Source: Ruegeria arenilitoris
GTDB lineage: Bacteria > Pseudomonadota > Alphaproteobacteria > Rhodobacterales > Rhodobacteraceae
Length of the DNA: 64,000 bases
Direction of reading: 5' to 3'
Assembly (NCBI RefSeq): GCF_013032855.1
Contig: NZ_WQDA01000004.1
Coordinates: forward strand, 1 to 64,000
The notes below the pieces were generated by a model. That model was not told where the DNA came from. It was given only the letters and a program-made list of their open reading frames with translations, and searched no databases. Shown here piece by piece: positions 47,302 to 54,451 of this stretch (position 1 is the stretch's first letter; each line of letters opens with the position of its first letter). The position numbers and the translations under genes are program-made.

Positions 47302-48159
47302 TCAGACCGACTCCCGCAGAGATTTCCACAGGTTGACGACGGCACCCAGCTTGCGCGCGTCATGTACGGCGGCGGCTGTATTGCGACCATCCCGGACCAG
47401 TGCGACACCCGCGCCCTTGCCACCTGACGGCCGCATGACGATCAGTTGCGGCTGTTCGAGCAGCCCGGTATTGTCCGCATCCCATCCCGCCAGGTCCTGT
47501 GCGAACCGGGTCAACAGATCATCCGAAGGGTGAAGAGGCTGGCCATCGGCGCACACGCCATCGAACTGGTGGGTCGCCCCCTCGGCACTTGTCAGCAGAC
47601 GTCCCATGGCGAACCGCTCGGCGCCGTCGAAGAAAGCCGCGGCTACACTGAGTTCTACACTTTCAGCGCTGTCCTGCTCTTTCTTGTCCTCGACGGGATC
47701 CGGGACAACCGAAACCCGCGGCTCTGACGGCAGAACGAGCTCGGCACAGGCTTTCTGCATCTCGCTGAAAGTGATGCCGACGTCATCCGCCTCCAGCGGC
47801 CCGTCCGGTTTCAGAGACACCACTTCGATCGGAGGGGCGATCGCTGCCAGGTCGGACACGAGCCGCGCCAGCTTTTCGATCAGCGCTTCGCGCGGTTCGG
47901 TTTCGAAATCCGGAAGGGCGCCGGTGCTTGCCGAATAAACATCCGTGATCCGTGAGCTGTTCACCTCGATCGCCAGGATCGTTCCGTTCTGGGCGTTGAA
48001 CTCCAAGCGTCTTGGAAGAACCGTTCCCCGGATCAGGTTCAGTATGCTGGCCCGCCGGGCCTCGGCCGTGTCCCCGGTTAACCGAACGGCCGGCGACAAA
48101 CGGGGCGTCGCAGACCGCCCGATGTTTTCGAGCATGTCGATTATGTCTGTCGCCATCAT
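47302..48159 (-). CDS. Uncharacterised protein of the dynamin cluster
   Basis: 285 residues, soluble, no signal peptide. I do not recognise the family. An N-terminal stretch RRLEFNAQNGTILAIEV with SR following resembles RRVARLDNGTRFSSIEV of the protein at 52452-52880, which occupies the same place before the other large GTPase gene. The middle is acidic (VVPDPVEDKKEQDSAESVE) and the C-terminal 100 residues form a second domain ending KLGAVVNLWKSL. It lies 23 bp after the roadblock-like gene and 71 bp before the large GTPase gene. It may be an adaptor or regulator of the GTPases. Confidence 0.75.
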   Translation of the reverse strand: MMATDIIDMLENIGRSATPRLSPAVRLTGDTAEARRASILNLIRGTVLPRRLEFNAQNGTILAIEVNSSRITDVYSASTGALPDFETEPREALIEKLARLVSDLAAIAPPIEVVSLKPDGPLEADDVGITFSEMQKACAELVLPSEPRVSVVPDPVEDKKEQDSAESVELSVAAAFFDGAERFAMGRLLTSAEGATHQFDGVCADGQPLHPSDDLLTRFAQDLAGWDADNTGLLEQPQLIVMRPSGGKGAGVALVRDGRNTAAAVHDARKLGAVVNLWKSLRESV

Positions 48160-48182
48160 GCCGTGACCCCCTCTGGTCCCGT

Positions 48183-48584
48183 CTAAACTGCGGCCGCTAC
48201 CGGCCCCAGGCTGAGATGTGATTTCGTAAGCGTCAGCCCGATATTCGCGCTGTCGCGGCAGATGTAGCAGACCACGTGTTCCGGATAGGCCCGGGTCCGC
48301 ATGAAGATGTGTAGCCGGTCGTTCGAAAACACCGAGATTTCCCCAAATCCCGGGTTCTCCGGATCCTGTAGTCCGGCCGAGGCCAACAGCGCTTCGAATG
48401 CTTGAACGCCCCGGCCCTGAAACAGATTTGCCACCGCAATGGCGAGGGTTTCCAAGGCTGCACCATCCTCGGTCCCGGTTGCCGACATGCCCAGAAGCAT
48501 GCCCGTTTCCATGTCGACATATCCCGCTGCGATGCAGTCGGGAATGGTCTCCATGGCGGTGGTCAATGCGGCGTCAATCGTCAT
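48183..48584 (-). CDS. Roadblock/LC7-like small protein
   Basis: 133 residues. The start IPDCIAAGYVDMETGMLLG fits the first helix-strand of roadblock/LC7 domains (an accessible residue pattern like AAAVVDxxGxxL), and the last strands HVVCYICRDSANIGL also fit. The likeness is by pattern only. Roadblock proteins such as MglB often dimerise on small GTPases and act as GAP or scaffold. Its position among four GTPase genes makes that role attractive. The start ATG is poorly supported by a ribosome site. Confidence 0.65.
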   Translation of the reverse strand: MTIDAALTTAMETIPDCIAAGYVDMETGMLLGMSATGTEDGAALETLAIAVANLFQGRGVQAFEALLASAGLQDPENPGFGEISVFSNDRLHIFMRTRAYPEHVVCYICRDSANIGLTLTKSHLSLGPVAAAV

Positions 48585-48616
48585 CTAAAGCTCTGTTATC
48601 CCTTATTAAGCCCAAA

Positions 48617-48689
48617 GGCGCAGCGGTTCGAAACCGTCGCGCCGCTGAGTAGCATTGCCGTTCGGGATGGGAAACGGTTTACCGTTTCC
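48617..48689 (-). terminator. Tandem stem-loops between two halves of the GTPase cluster
   Basis: Two dyads lie in the 126-bp gap after the S-type GTPase gene. GGCGCAGCGGTT (48617-48628)/AACCGTCGCGCC (48632-48643) has one mismatch, one wobble and a 3-nt loop, and is followed by TTT on the minus strand. GGAAACGG/CCGTTTCC (48670-48689) is perfect with a 4-nt loop. They look like a terminator or processing site that splits the cluster into two transcripts or lowers downstream expression. Confidence 0.6.
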
Positions 48690-48710
48690 AACGTGTCCCA
48701 TGAGGCCCGG

Positions 48711-50429
48711 TTACAACACATGCCACTCCGCCCTGTCTTTCGGATTTGGTACCGGTTGAATCCTGTCCTGTTCGTCGCGCCCGGTGTGCTCGTGAGCGAT
48801 CTTGTCGAACTCCTCAAGAAAGGCCTGGAACACGGCGTGCAGCCCGTCCACGTCTTGGGGGATATCTTCACTGGCCGCGATTTCCCTCCACATCGCCGCC
48901 GCGCTGAGCGGAGCTCCTGCCGGCACGCTCAAAAGGTGTTCCAGCGAGGTTTCGCCTTCGCCGACCTGCTCACAAGGCGCTTCGGGTTCCTGGTCTTCCG
49001 GGGTCTGGGCCGCAACCAGGCCGTTCGATTCCGGCTCAGGTTCATAGGTCGTGGCATCGTCACCCTGTTGCTGGGACAACAGCGAAGCAATGGACGAGAC
49101 CGAGTCTTCGACACTGGGTGCCGGGGTCTCGTCCTGTTCGTCTGCTGCCGGTGCGGGGGACTCGCCAACCAAACGTTCTGACAGCGTGGCCAGCAGGTCT
49201 TCGTCCTGGGCACCCTGATCGTTGGTCTGGTCATCGGCGTCTGCGACCAGCATTTCGTCGTCCTCGAAATCGAGCGTATCGTCATCGACCTCGTCAAAGT
49301 CTTCGTCGTCCAGCTGAGTCACCGCAGTAGAAGTTGCGGCGACGCTGAGCCGATCCTCATCCTCGTCCCGGAACAAGGCCCGCAAATCGTCATCGGGCAC
49401 CGGCGTCATTTCGGCGCGCAAGCGGTCGGCGTCATCCGGGTTGATCCGCTCGCGTTCGGTCGACTCGCCGCGGCGCTCCACCCGGGCCGGTCGAACCGGG
49501 AAGGTTGCGATCACATCGTCCGAGTTCCGGACCGCCTCGAATCCATCATCCTGATCCAGCGGGTTGGTCAACTTGAAAGGCGCGGGCTCTTCGGCTGCGG
49601 TCTGGCGATCGGATCGTTCGGGACGCACCGGTTGAACCGGGGGCGTGCCGGCGAGGCTCTTGTCGATCTGGTAGCGGGCAAGTTTTTCCGCACGGCTGTC
49701 CATGATCTGCTCGGTGATCTCAAGAAAGCTGTCGATCATCTTGCCGCCGCCGCTGCGCGACCACAGCTCGGCGTCGCCCGTTTTGTCACGCGCGATGATC
49801 GCGTCACGGGCGGAAAACAGGATTGTCCGATTGAACAGGTGCCCCGCTTCGCGGTTGATGCGGCGGAGCACTTTCTGGCGGTCTTTCAGATCCAGTGCGT
49901 CCGCGCGCGTGACCAACAGAAGCGAGTTGTGCTGAAGCCGTTCCGGCAACGAAACCCACGTGGCGCGTTCGGTCTCGCGCCAGGCCTGCGTCGAGTGCGT
50001 ACACCATAGCACCCCGTTGGCTTGACCTACCGCACGGCGCCAGACATCGGCCTGAATTTTGGGGTCCGAAATGCCGGGCGTGTCGATCAGGTCGACGGCC
50101 TCGAGAATGTCCGCTTCAAGATAGATGCGGATGAACTGCGCGTCGTTGACGCCCACCTTGTCCAATTCGTCCAAACCAATCGGAGAAGTGGTCCCGTCAT
50201 GGCGCTGGACGTAAGCCGGTTTGTTGCCCCAACTGAACCAGACCGGCGGCAGCTGGGTGGCCGTCACCTGCGTCGGTAGGGCCTGCTTGCGCAGCAGGAA
50301 GTTCATGAGCGTGGACTTTCCGGCGCTGAACTCTCCCATCAGCGCAAAAACCGGTTTGCGGCGGGACCACTGCTCGATGCGTTCCCATGCCCGAGGAGAG
50401 ACGAAGCGGATTTGTGAATCTTTTGCCAT
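48711..50429 (-). CDS. Small GTPase with long acidic tail (S-type), module 2
   Basis: 572 residues from ATG 50429; a longer frame would run back into the upstream gene. GTPase domain at residues 1-250: P-loop GEFSAGKST (32-40), DTPG (116-119), G4-like TRAD (174-177), and LWCTHSTQAWRETERATW shared with the module 1 partner. Residues 265-490 are very rich in Asp, Glu and Pro with low complexity, so probably disordered. A short folded helical end follows (490-572, including MWREIAASEDIPQDVDGL). It starts 7 bp after the large GTPase gene. The acidic tail resembles that of the FHA protein and could be a phosphorylation platform. Confidence 0.87.
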   Translation of the reverse strand: MAKDSQIRFVSPRAWERIEQWSRRKPVFALMGEFSAGKSTLMNFLLRKQALPTQVTATQLPPVWFSWGNKPAYVQRHDGTTSPIGLDELDKVGVNDAQFIRIYLEADILEAVDLIDTPGISDPKIQADVWRRAVGQANGVLWCTHSTQAWRETERATWVSLPERLQHNSLLLVTRADALDLKDRQKVLRRINREAGHLFNRTILFSARDAIIARDKTGDAELWSRSGGGKMIDSFLEITEQIMDSRAEKLARYQIDKSLAGTPPVQPVRPERSDRQTAAEEPAPFKLTNPLDQDDGFEAVRNSDDVIATFPVRPARVERRGESTERERINPDDADRLRAEMTPVPDDDLRALFRDEDEDRLSVAATSTAVTQLDDEDFDEVDDDTLDFEDDEMLVADADDQTNDQGAQDEDLLATLSERLVGESPAPAADEQDETPAPSVEDSVSSIASLLSQQQGDDATTYEPEPESNGLVAAQTPEDQEPEAPCEQVGEGETSLEHLLSVPAGAPLSAAAMWREIAASEDIPQDVDGLHAVFQAFLEEFDKIAHEHTGRDEQDRIQPVPNPKDRAEWHVL

Positions 50430-50436
50430 GGCTTTC

Positions 50437-52449
50437 TTACGCTGCTTCGTTGCTGAGGTCTTTGAGGATGTCGCCGAGGATTTCGTCACGTGACTTCTTC
50501 GGCTCGAGCCCGGCCATCAGGTCCGGGGCGGTCCCCGGTGCCTTTTCGGCGGATTGCGAGATGCTCAGAAGGGTTTCCTGCTGCTCGCGCATGAAATCCG
50601 ACAGGACGGCCCGAACATTTTCCAGAACGGCTGCGATCTGGGTTTCTTCGAGATCCTTGGTGATCGAATTGGCTTCTGATGCGATCAGGCGGGTGTAGTC
50701 CGCCGCATAGGCTTCAAACCCTTTCCGGCGTTGCCACCAGCGACGCCACCATGTGCTTTGAAGGTCCAGCGCGATCGTTCTGCCAATGCCCAATGGCGGC
50801 GGTACGCGCGGCACAATGGGCGCCTCGATGCTGAATTCGCCCAAGTGGTTACCCAGAAGCTTCTGATACAGGGCCTCGACATCCGCTGCGGCTGCGGAAT
50901 ACAGCGCGCTGGCGTCCTTGCGCATTGCGCGGGCAAAGCTGAAATAGGCGGCCTTCTGAAGGGTACGAAGCCCGGCCGGGTCGTATTGCCAGGTGCCCTG
51001 TTCGCCGTTCTGCTCGAGATGCGCGATCAACGAGTCCGTTGCACGTTTGACGAAGTTTGCCTCGGCCGAAGCCAGACGTTCCAACACCTTGTCGCGCAGG
51101 GACGTCGTCAGGGCGGCAGCTTTCTTGTCATATTCGGCCGCGACGGTGGCGATCGCATCTTCGGGTGACACGCCGTCAAGATCGCGAACAACGCCGTCTC
51201 CGCCCGACAGGCTCTTTGCGACCGAGGTGGCGCGAATCTGACTTGCGATGTTGCGGGCGCGGTGACGGACACGGTCCAAAAGACGCGTTCCTGCGCCTTG
51301 GGCGATACGTTCGTTCATGGCCAACAGCAGGTCAGGCAGACCAGAAAGGGCCCAGATCTTGTCCAGCGATGCGGCCTGATCTCCAAAGCCGGCGGCCAGA
51401 TAGAACGTGTTGAGGGCCTGGCGGGAATCGTCGGTGAGAATGTCCGGGTTGCCGGTCAGCGCGGCCTCGGCCCACAACGCACTGCCGAAAACAACGCTGG
51501 TGCTTGTGTCGATTCCGTTTTGCTTGAGTGTATCCTGAATTCGGTCGCGAATTTCGGGGACTTGCTTGACCGGGTCGGTCAGCTCGTCGATCCGGTTGAC
51601 GAACAGGACGATCTGCCGGTTCTCGAACTGCGCGATGATCCGCATCAGCGCCATGTCCATAGTGGTCAGCGCCTGGCTTGCCGCCAGAACCACGACGCAG
51701 ACCTCCGATCCGCGCAGGCTGCGCAGAGTGATCTGTTCGCGCACCATGAACGTGTCGTTGACGCCCGGCGTGTCGCACAATTTCAGCGCGATCGGGTACT
51801 GCGGAATGTCCATGTACAATTCCGCGGCTTTGGTCACGTCGGCGAACCGGCCCGTTTTCGGGTTGATGTCCGGATCGTCTTCGTCACCCAGGCAGACATA
51901 GCGCTGGATCAGCTCTTCGTCGAAGTAATCGTATTGGTGGCTTTGGCCTAGGATCAGGTCAAAATGCTTGCCAAGGCGTTCCTCGGACTTGGCCTTCATC
52001 TGCGCGATCTGACGGCGGATGTCCTCCATCTCGTCGTCGGCGCCTGCGCGATTGGCCAGTTCGCCCAAACGGCCACCGCCGACCATAAGATTGTCCCATT
52101 CTTCCTGCTCGAAGAAGGTGAACTTGGATCTGTATTCACCGGGCATGCGGGTGTTGATGTTCAGCGTGGTCACGACCGAGGTCCACGGGTTCACATCCGA
52201 CGGCAGCAGACCGGGCCGACCGGCCAGAATGTTGACGATCGAAGATTTGCCCGCCTTCACCTGGCCGACGAAAGTGACGCTGGCGGTGAAGTTTTCCATA
52301 CGGGTCTTGAGCGTGGCCAGCCGCGCAGTCGAGCGCGCATCCGCCACCTCTGTCAGTTGGTCGATCTGTGTCGTCAGTGCGGACATGGCTTCCGACATCG
52401 GCGCCAATGCCTCGTTTCCTACAGACAAAAGGTGGTCGTTGCGGGCCAT
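50437..52449 (-). CDS. Large dynamin-like GTPase (L-type), module 2
   Basis: 670 residues. P-loop GQVKAGKSS (62-70), switch 1 PSDVNPWTSV (83-92), DTPG (226-229), NRID (285-288). The C-terminal helical region carries STWWRRWWQRRK (565-576), a Trp/Arg cluster well suited to insert into a bilayer, at the place where other dynamins have a paddle or lipid-binding loop. Switch 1 and P-loop sequences are nearly identical to those of the module 1 enzyme, so the two arose by duplication. It is separated by 2 bp from the gene before it and 7 bp from the small GTPase gene after it. Confidence 0.92.
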   Translation of the reverse strand: MARNDHLLSVGNEALAPMSEAMSALTTQIDQLTEVADARSTARLATLKTRMENFTASVTFVGQVKAGKSSIVNILAGRPGLLPSDVNPWTSVVTTLNINTRMPGEYRSKFTFFEQEEWDNLMVGGGRLGELANRAGADDEMEDIRRQIAQMKAKSEERLGKHFDLILGQSHQYDYFDEELIQRYVCLGDEDDPDINPKTGRFADVTKAAELYMDIPQYPIALKLCDTPGVNDTFMVREQITLRSLRGSEVCVVVLAASQALTTMDMALMRIIAQFENRQIVLFVNRIDELTDPVKQVPEIRDRIQDTLKQNGIDTSTSVVFGSALWAEAALTGNPDILTDDSRQALNTFYLAAGFGDQAASLDKIWALSGLPDLLLAMNERIAQGAGTRLLDRVRHRARNIASQIRATSVAKSLSGGDGVVRDLDGVSPEDAIATVAAEYDKKAAALTTSLRDKVLERLASAEANFVKRATDSLIAHLEQNGEQGTWQYDPAGLRTLQKAAYFSFARAMRKDASALYSAAAADVEALYQKLLGNHLGEFSIEAPIVPRVPPPLGIGRTIALDLQSTWWRRWWQRRKGFEAYAADYTRLIASEANSITKDLEETQIAAVLENVRAVLSDFMREQQETLLSISQSAEKAPGTAPDLMAGLEPKKSRDEILGDILKDLSNEAA

Positions 52450-52451
52450 GT

Positions 52452-52880
52452 TCAGCCTCCGGTTCCGGTTGCAGCGATTTGGGTATGCCCGGATTCCGTC
52501 AAACTGGCAGGCGCCATGCCTGAAAAGCTGTCGATCCGGGCGATCAGTTCGAGAGCGTTGCCCAGCATCTCGGCCTCGGTTCCGGGCGAGATGGTATCGA
52601 AGGCGCGCGAATCGGCCAGCACTTCGATCGAGCTGAACCGGGTGCCATTGTCCAGGCGCGCGACCCGTCGTCCGGTCGGAAACCCATTGGATTTGGCCGA
52701 TGGAAGGGGCATTCGCGCATTTGCCAACAGGTATTCGTTGCCCTCATGCGTCTTCAGGGCAATGCCGAAACCCGTGTTCGGGAATTGCTGGTTGAGGTTT
52801 TTGAGCTCGCCGACAAAGCTTTCTCTTGCAAGAAAGACGACGTCTTGCTCGGTGGCAGCGGAGTTGATCTGTTCGGTCAC
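52452..52880 (-). CDS. Uncharacterised protein at the head of the dynamin cluster
   Basis: 142 residues from a GTG at 52880, eight bases after AAGGG and overlapping the stop of a short leader ORF. A TTG at 52910 is in frame but has no ribosome site. The protein is soluble and I do not recognise it. It has a segment (FGIALKTHEGNEYLLANARMP, then RRVARLDNGTRFSSIEV) that resembles part of the 285-residue protein at 47302-48159. Its stop lies 2 bp before the large GTPase gene, so the products are probably made together. Confidence 0.75.
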   Translation of the reverse strand: MTEQINSAATEQDVVFLARESFVGELKNLNQQFPNTGFGIALKTHEGNEYLLANARMPLPSAKSNGFPTGRRVARLDNGTRFSSIEVLADSRAFDTISPGTEAEMLGNALELIARIDSFSGMAPASLTESGHTQIAATGTGG

Positions 52881-52948
52881 GACTGAGACCCTTGTACTGG
52901 AGTTGAGCAAAAAACTCGTACGGTGCCGAAAAGGCGAAAAAGACTCAT
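52877..52948 (-). CDS. 23-codon leader ORF coupled to the GTPase cluster
   Basis: ATG at 52948 follows AAGGAG with a 3-base spacer and opens 23 codons (begins MSLFRLFG, ends QGSQS). Its TGA overlaps the GTG of the next gene (GTGA), the same arrangement as between several other genes here. It may be a translated leader that couples or regulates the first cluster gene, or a very small protein; the short spacer makes it uncertain. Confidence 0.45.
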   Translation of the reverse strand: MSLFRLFGTVRVFCSTPVQGSQS

Positions 52949-53618
52949 TAACTCCTTGGTAGACAGAATTACCTTCATCGCGGTGTTATTTTGACGTGAT
53001 TGAGATATTTTGGCGTTTGAAATGTGGCGCAATTATGGTGGCCGTTGCATGACAATGCCGCAACTTCAGGATGTATAAACCAAAACAGGCAAGACTGCCG
53101 GGCTTGGATCAGGGGTGTGTTTCGGCGTGCGATTGGGTTAGTCGTGATGAATTCGACAGATAGCTAGTATTCAGTAAAATAAATGAAAAATAGAAAACCA
53201 GATCAGAGGTTGAGTGCACGCCACGGCAGAAGGCGGAGGGACCGAATTGCTATGGGTTCAGTGTGGGGTTGATGAGGGTGGTCGAGACGTCCCCATGCGA
53301 CCCACAACGTCAGCGAGAATTTTGTATTTTTTGAAAAATTGGGAATGTGTCCAAAAACAGAACAATTATGGCGTTTTGTTTCGTTCCGAAAACGACGGGT
53401 TTCAGCCTTAAGAATTCCATTTGGCAATAAAAATATACCGGGAAGCCGGATGCCACACATTTTGGCGCTGTTGCGCGGGTCGCTCTTCCTCTCGCCTTGG
53501 TCATTTCCATTGTTTCCGAACGGGGGTCAATATTCCGCCGCAGACGGCAAGATTCCCTCTCGCGCTTGTCCAAAAGGTTTGTTATCAGCCCTTCCATTCG
53601 GCGCGTCGGCGCCGTGTT
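52949..53618. promoter_or_regulatory. AT-rich region between GTPase cluster and tRNA gene
   Basis: 670 bp, visibly more AT-rich than the rest of the window, with AT runs around 53160-53200 and a dyad ATTTTT-tg-AAAAAT near 53325. It should contain the promoter of the leftward cluster and that of the tRNA. No convincing -35/-10 pair and no credible gene was found. Confidence 0.5.
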
Positions 53619-53703
53619 GCGGGTGTGGCGAAATTGGTAGACGCACCAGATTTAGGTTCTGGCGCCGCAAGGCGTGGGGGTTCAAGTCCCTCCACCCGCA
53701 CCA
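53619..53703 (+). tRNA. tRNA-Leu (anticodon UAG)
   Basis: 85 nt including an encoded CCA. The acceptor arms GCGGGTG and CACCCGC pair over 7 bp. The anticodon arm is CCAGA-TTTAGGT-TCTGG with anticodon TAG. A long variable arm (GCGCCGCAAGGCGT) identifies a class II tRNA, and the T arm is GGGGG-TTCAAGT-CCCTC. No duplicate of the 3' end or integrase gene was seen beside it. Confidence 0.97.
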
Positions 53704-53747
53704 TTTTCTTTCTTACCGATCATGCTGCGTGGGCGGATGCTGAGGCG

Positions 53748-54269
53748 CTACAAAGATGCCGCCGCGCGGCTGGCTTGGTCATAGTGGCCGGACAGGGCCC
53801 GCAGGTCGCGGGCCAGGTCCCTCAGATCCGGGCCCGACAGGTCGGTGGCTGACAGCCCCTCCAGCAGGCATTGCTGGCGGACTTTCCGGTAGGCGTCGCA
53901 TAGCTCTACGCCCTCGGGCGAGGTGCGGTAGAACACCTCTTTCCCGCGCTTTTCCGACGTCAGCAGCCCAGCCTTTAGCAGCTTCCGCAGGGCGTAGTTC
54001 ACGGTGTGGCTGTCCTCGATGTTCAGAAGAAAGCAGATGTCGGTCAGGCGCTTGTCGCGTCCGCGGTGATTGACATTATGCAGGATCAGGATGTCGAGCG
54101 GTCCCAGATCGGCCTGCCCGGCCGCCGCCATGCAGCGGGTCATCCAGCGGGAGAACGCGTTGTAGACAATGATCAGGCCGAATTCGAGTTCGGAAAGTTC
54201 CCAGCCTTCGCCCTCGGCCAGGTGGCGAGAGGAAACGATGCGGCGTGTGTCGGGGGAAGAATCGGTCAT
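53748..54269 (-). CDS. MarR-like winged-helix regulator
   Basis: 173 residues from ATG 54269 (AAGG eight bases upstream); upstream in-frame residues lie in the divergent promoter region. A winged-helix domain is visible: LGPLDILILHNV, DICFLLNIEDSHTVNYALRKLLKAGLLT (recognition helix region) and the wing EKRGKEVFYRTS. It is divergent from the TRAP-pxpBCA operon and probably regulates it and itself. Repeated CAAAACGYTGA sites lie in the shared promoter region. Confidence 0.87.
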   Translation of the reverse strand: MTDSSPDTRRIVSSRHLAEGEGWELSELEFGLIIVYNAFSRWMTRCMAAAGQADLGPLDILILHNVNHRGRDKRLTDICFLLNIEDSHTVNYALRKLLKAGLLTSEKRGKEVFYRTSPEGVELCDAYRKVRQQCLLEGLSATDLSGPDLRDLARDLRALSGHYDQASRAAASL

Positions 54270-54288
54270 ATTGCGGCCTTTTGATCTG

Positions 54289-54412
54289 CAAAACGCTGAG
54301 AAATTATCAGTGTTTTGGCACGAAGCGCGTGTGTTTTCAACGTGCTGACCTTTGGAGTCTGCAGTGATTTGGTCAAAACGATAACAAAACGTTGACAAAT
54401 TGCAAACGTTGA
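54289..54412. promoter_or_regulatory. Repeated CAAAACGYTGA operator-like sites
   Basis: An inverted pair CAAAACGCTGA (54289-54299) and TCAGTGTTTTG (54307-54317), 7 bp apart, stands 20-48 bp before the regulator gene. A direct pair CAAAACGTTGA (54385-54395) and CAAACGTTGA (54403-54412), also 7 bp apart, stands 40-67 bp before the TRAP gene and overlaps a TTGACA (54392-54397). Placement fits binding by the adjacent MarR-like protein. Confidence 0.65.
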
Positions 54413-54451
54413 GTCAGCTTCTGCGCCAGTACTCAAGCAGGGAGAGCCAAA

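Noticed and set aside
53619..54269. tRNA-Leu as an integration site of a mobile element
   Set aside because: No integrase gene and no second copy of the tRNA 3' end were seen in the window; the AT-rich stretch lies on the 5' side of the gene.
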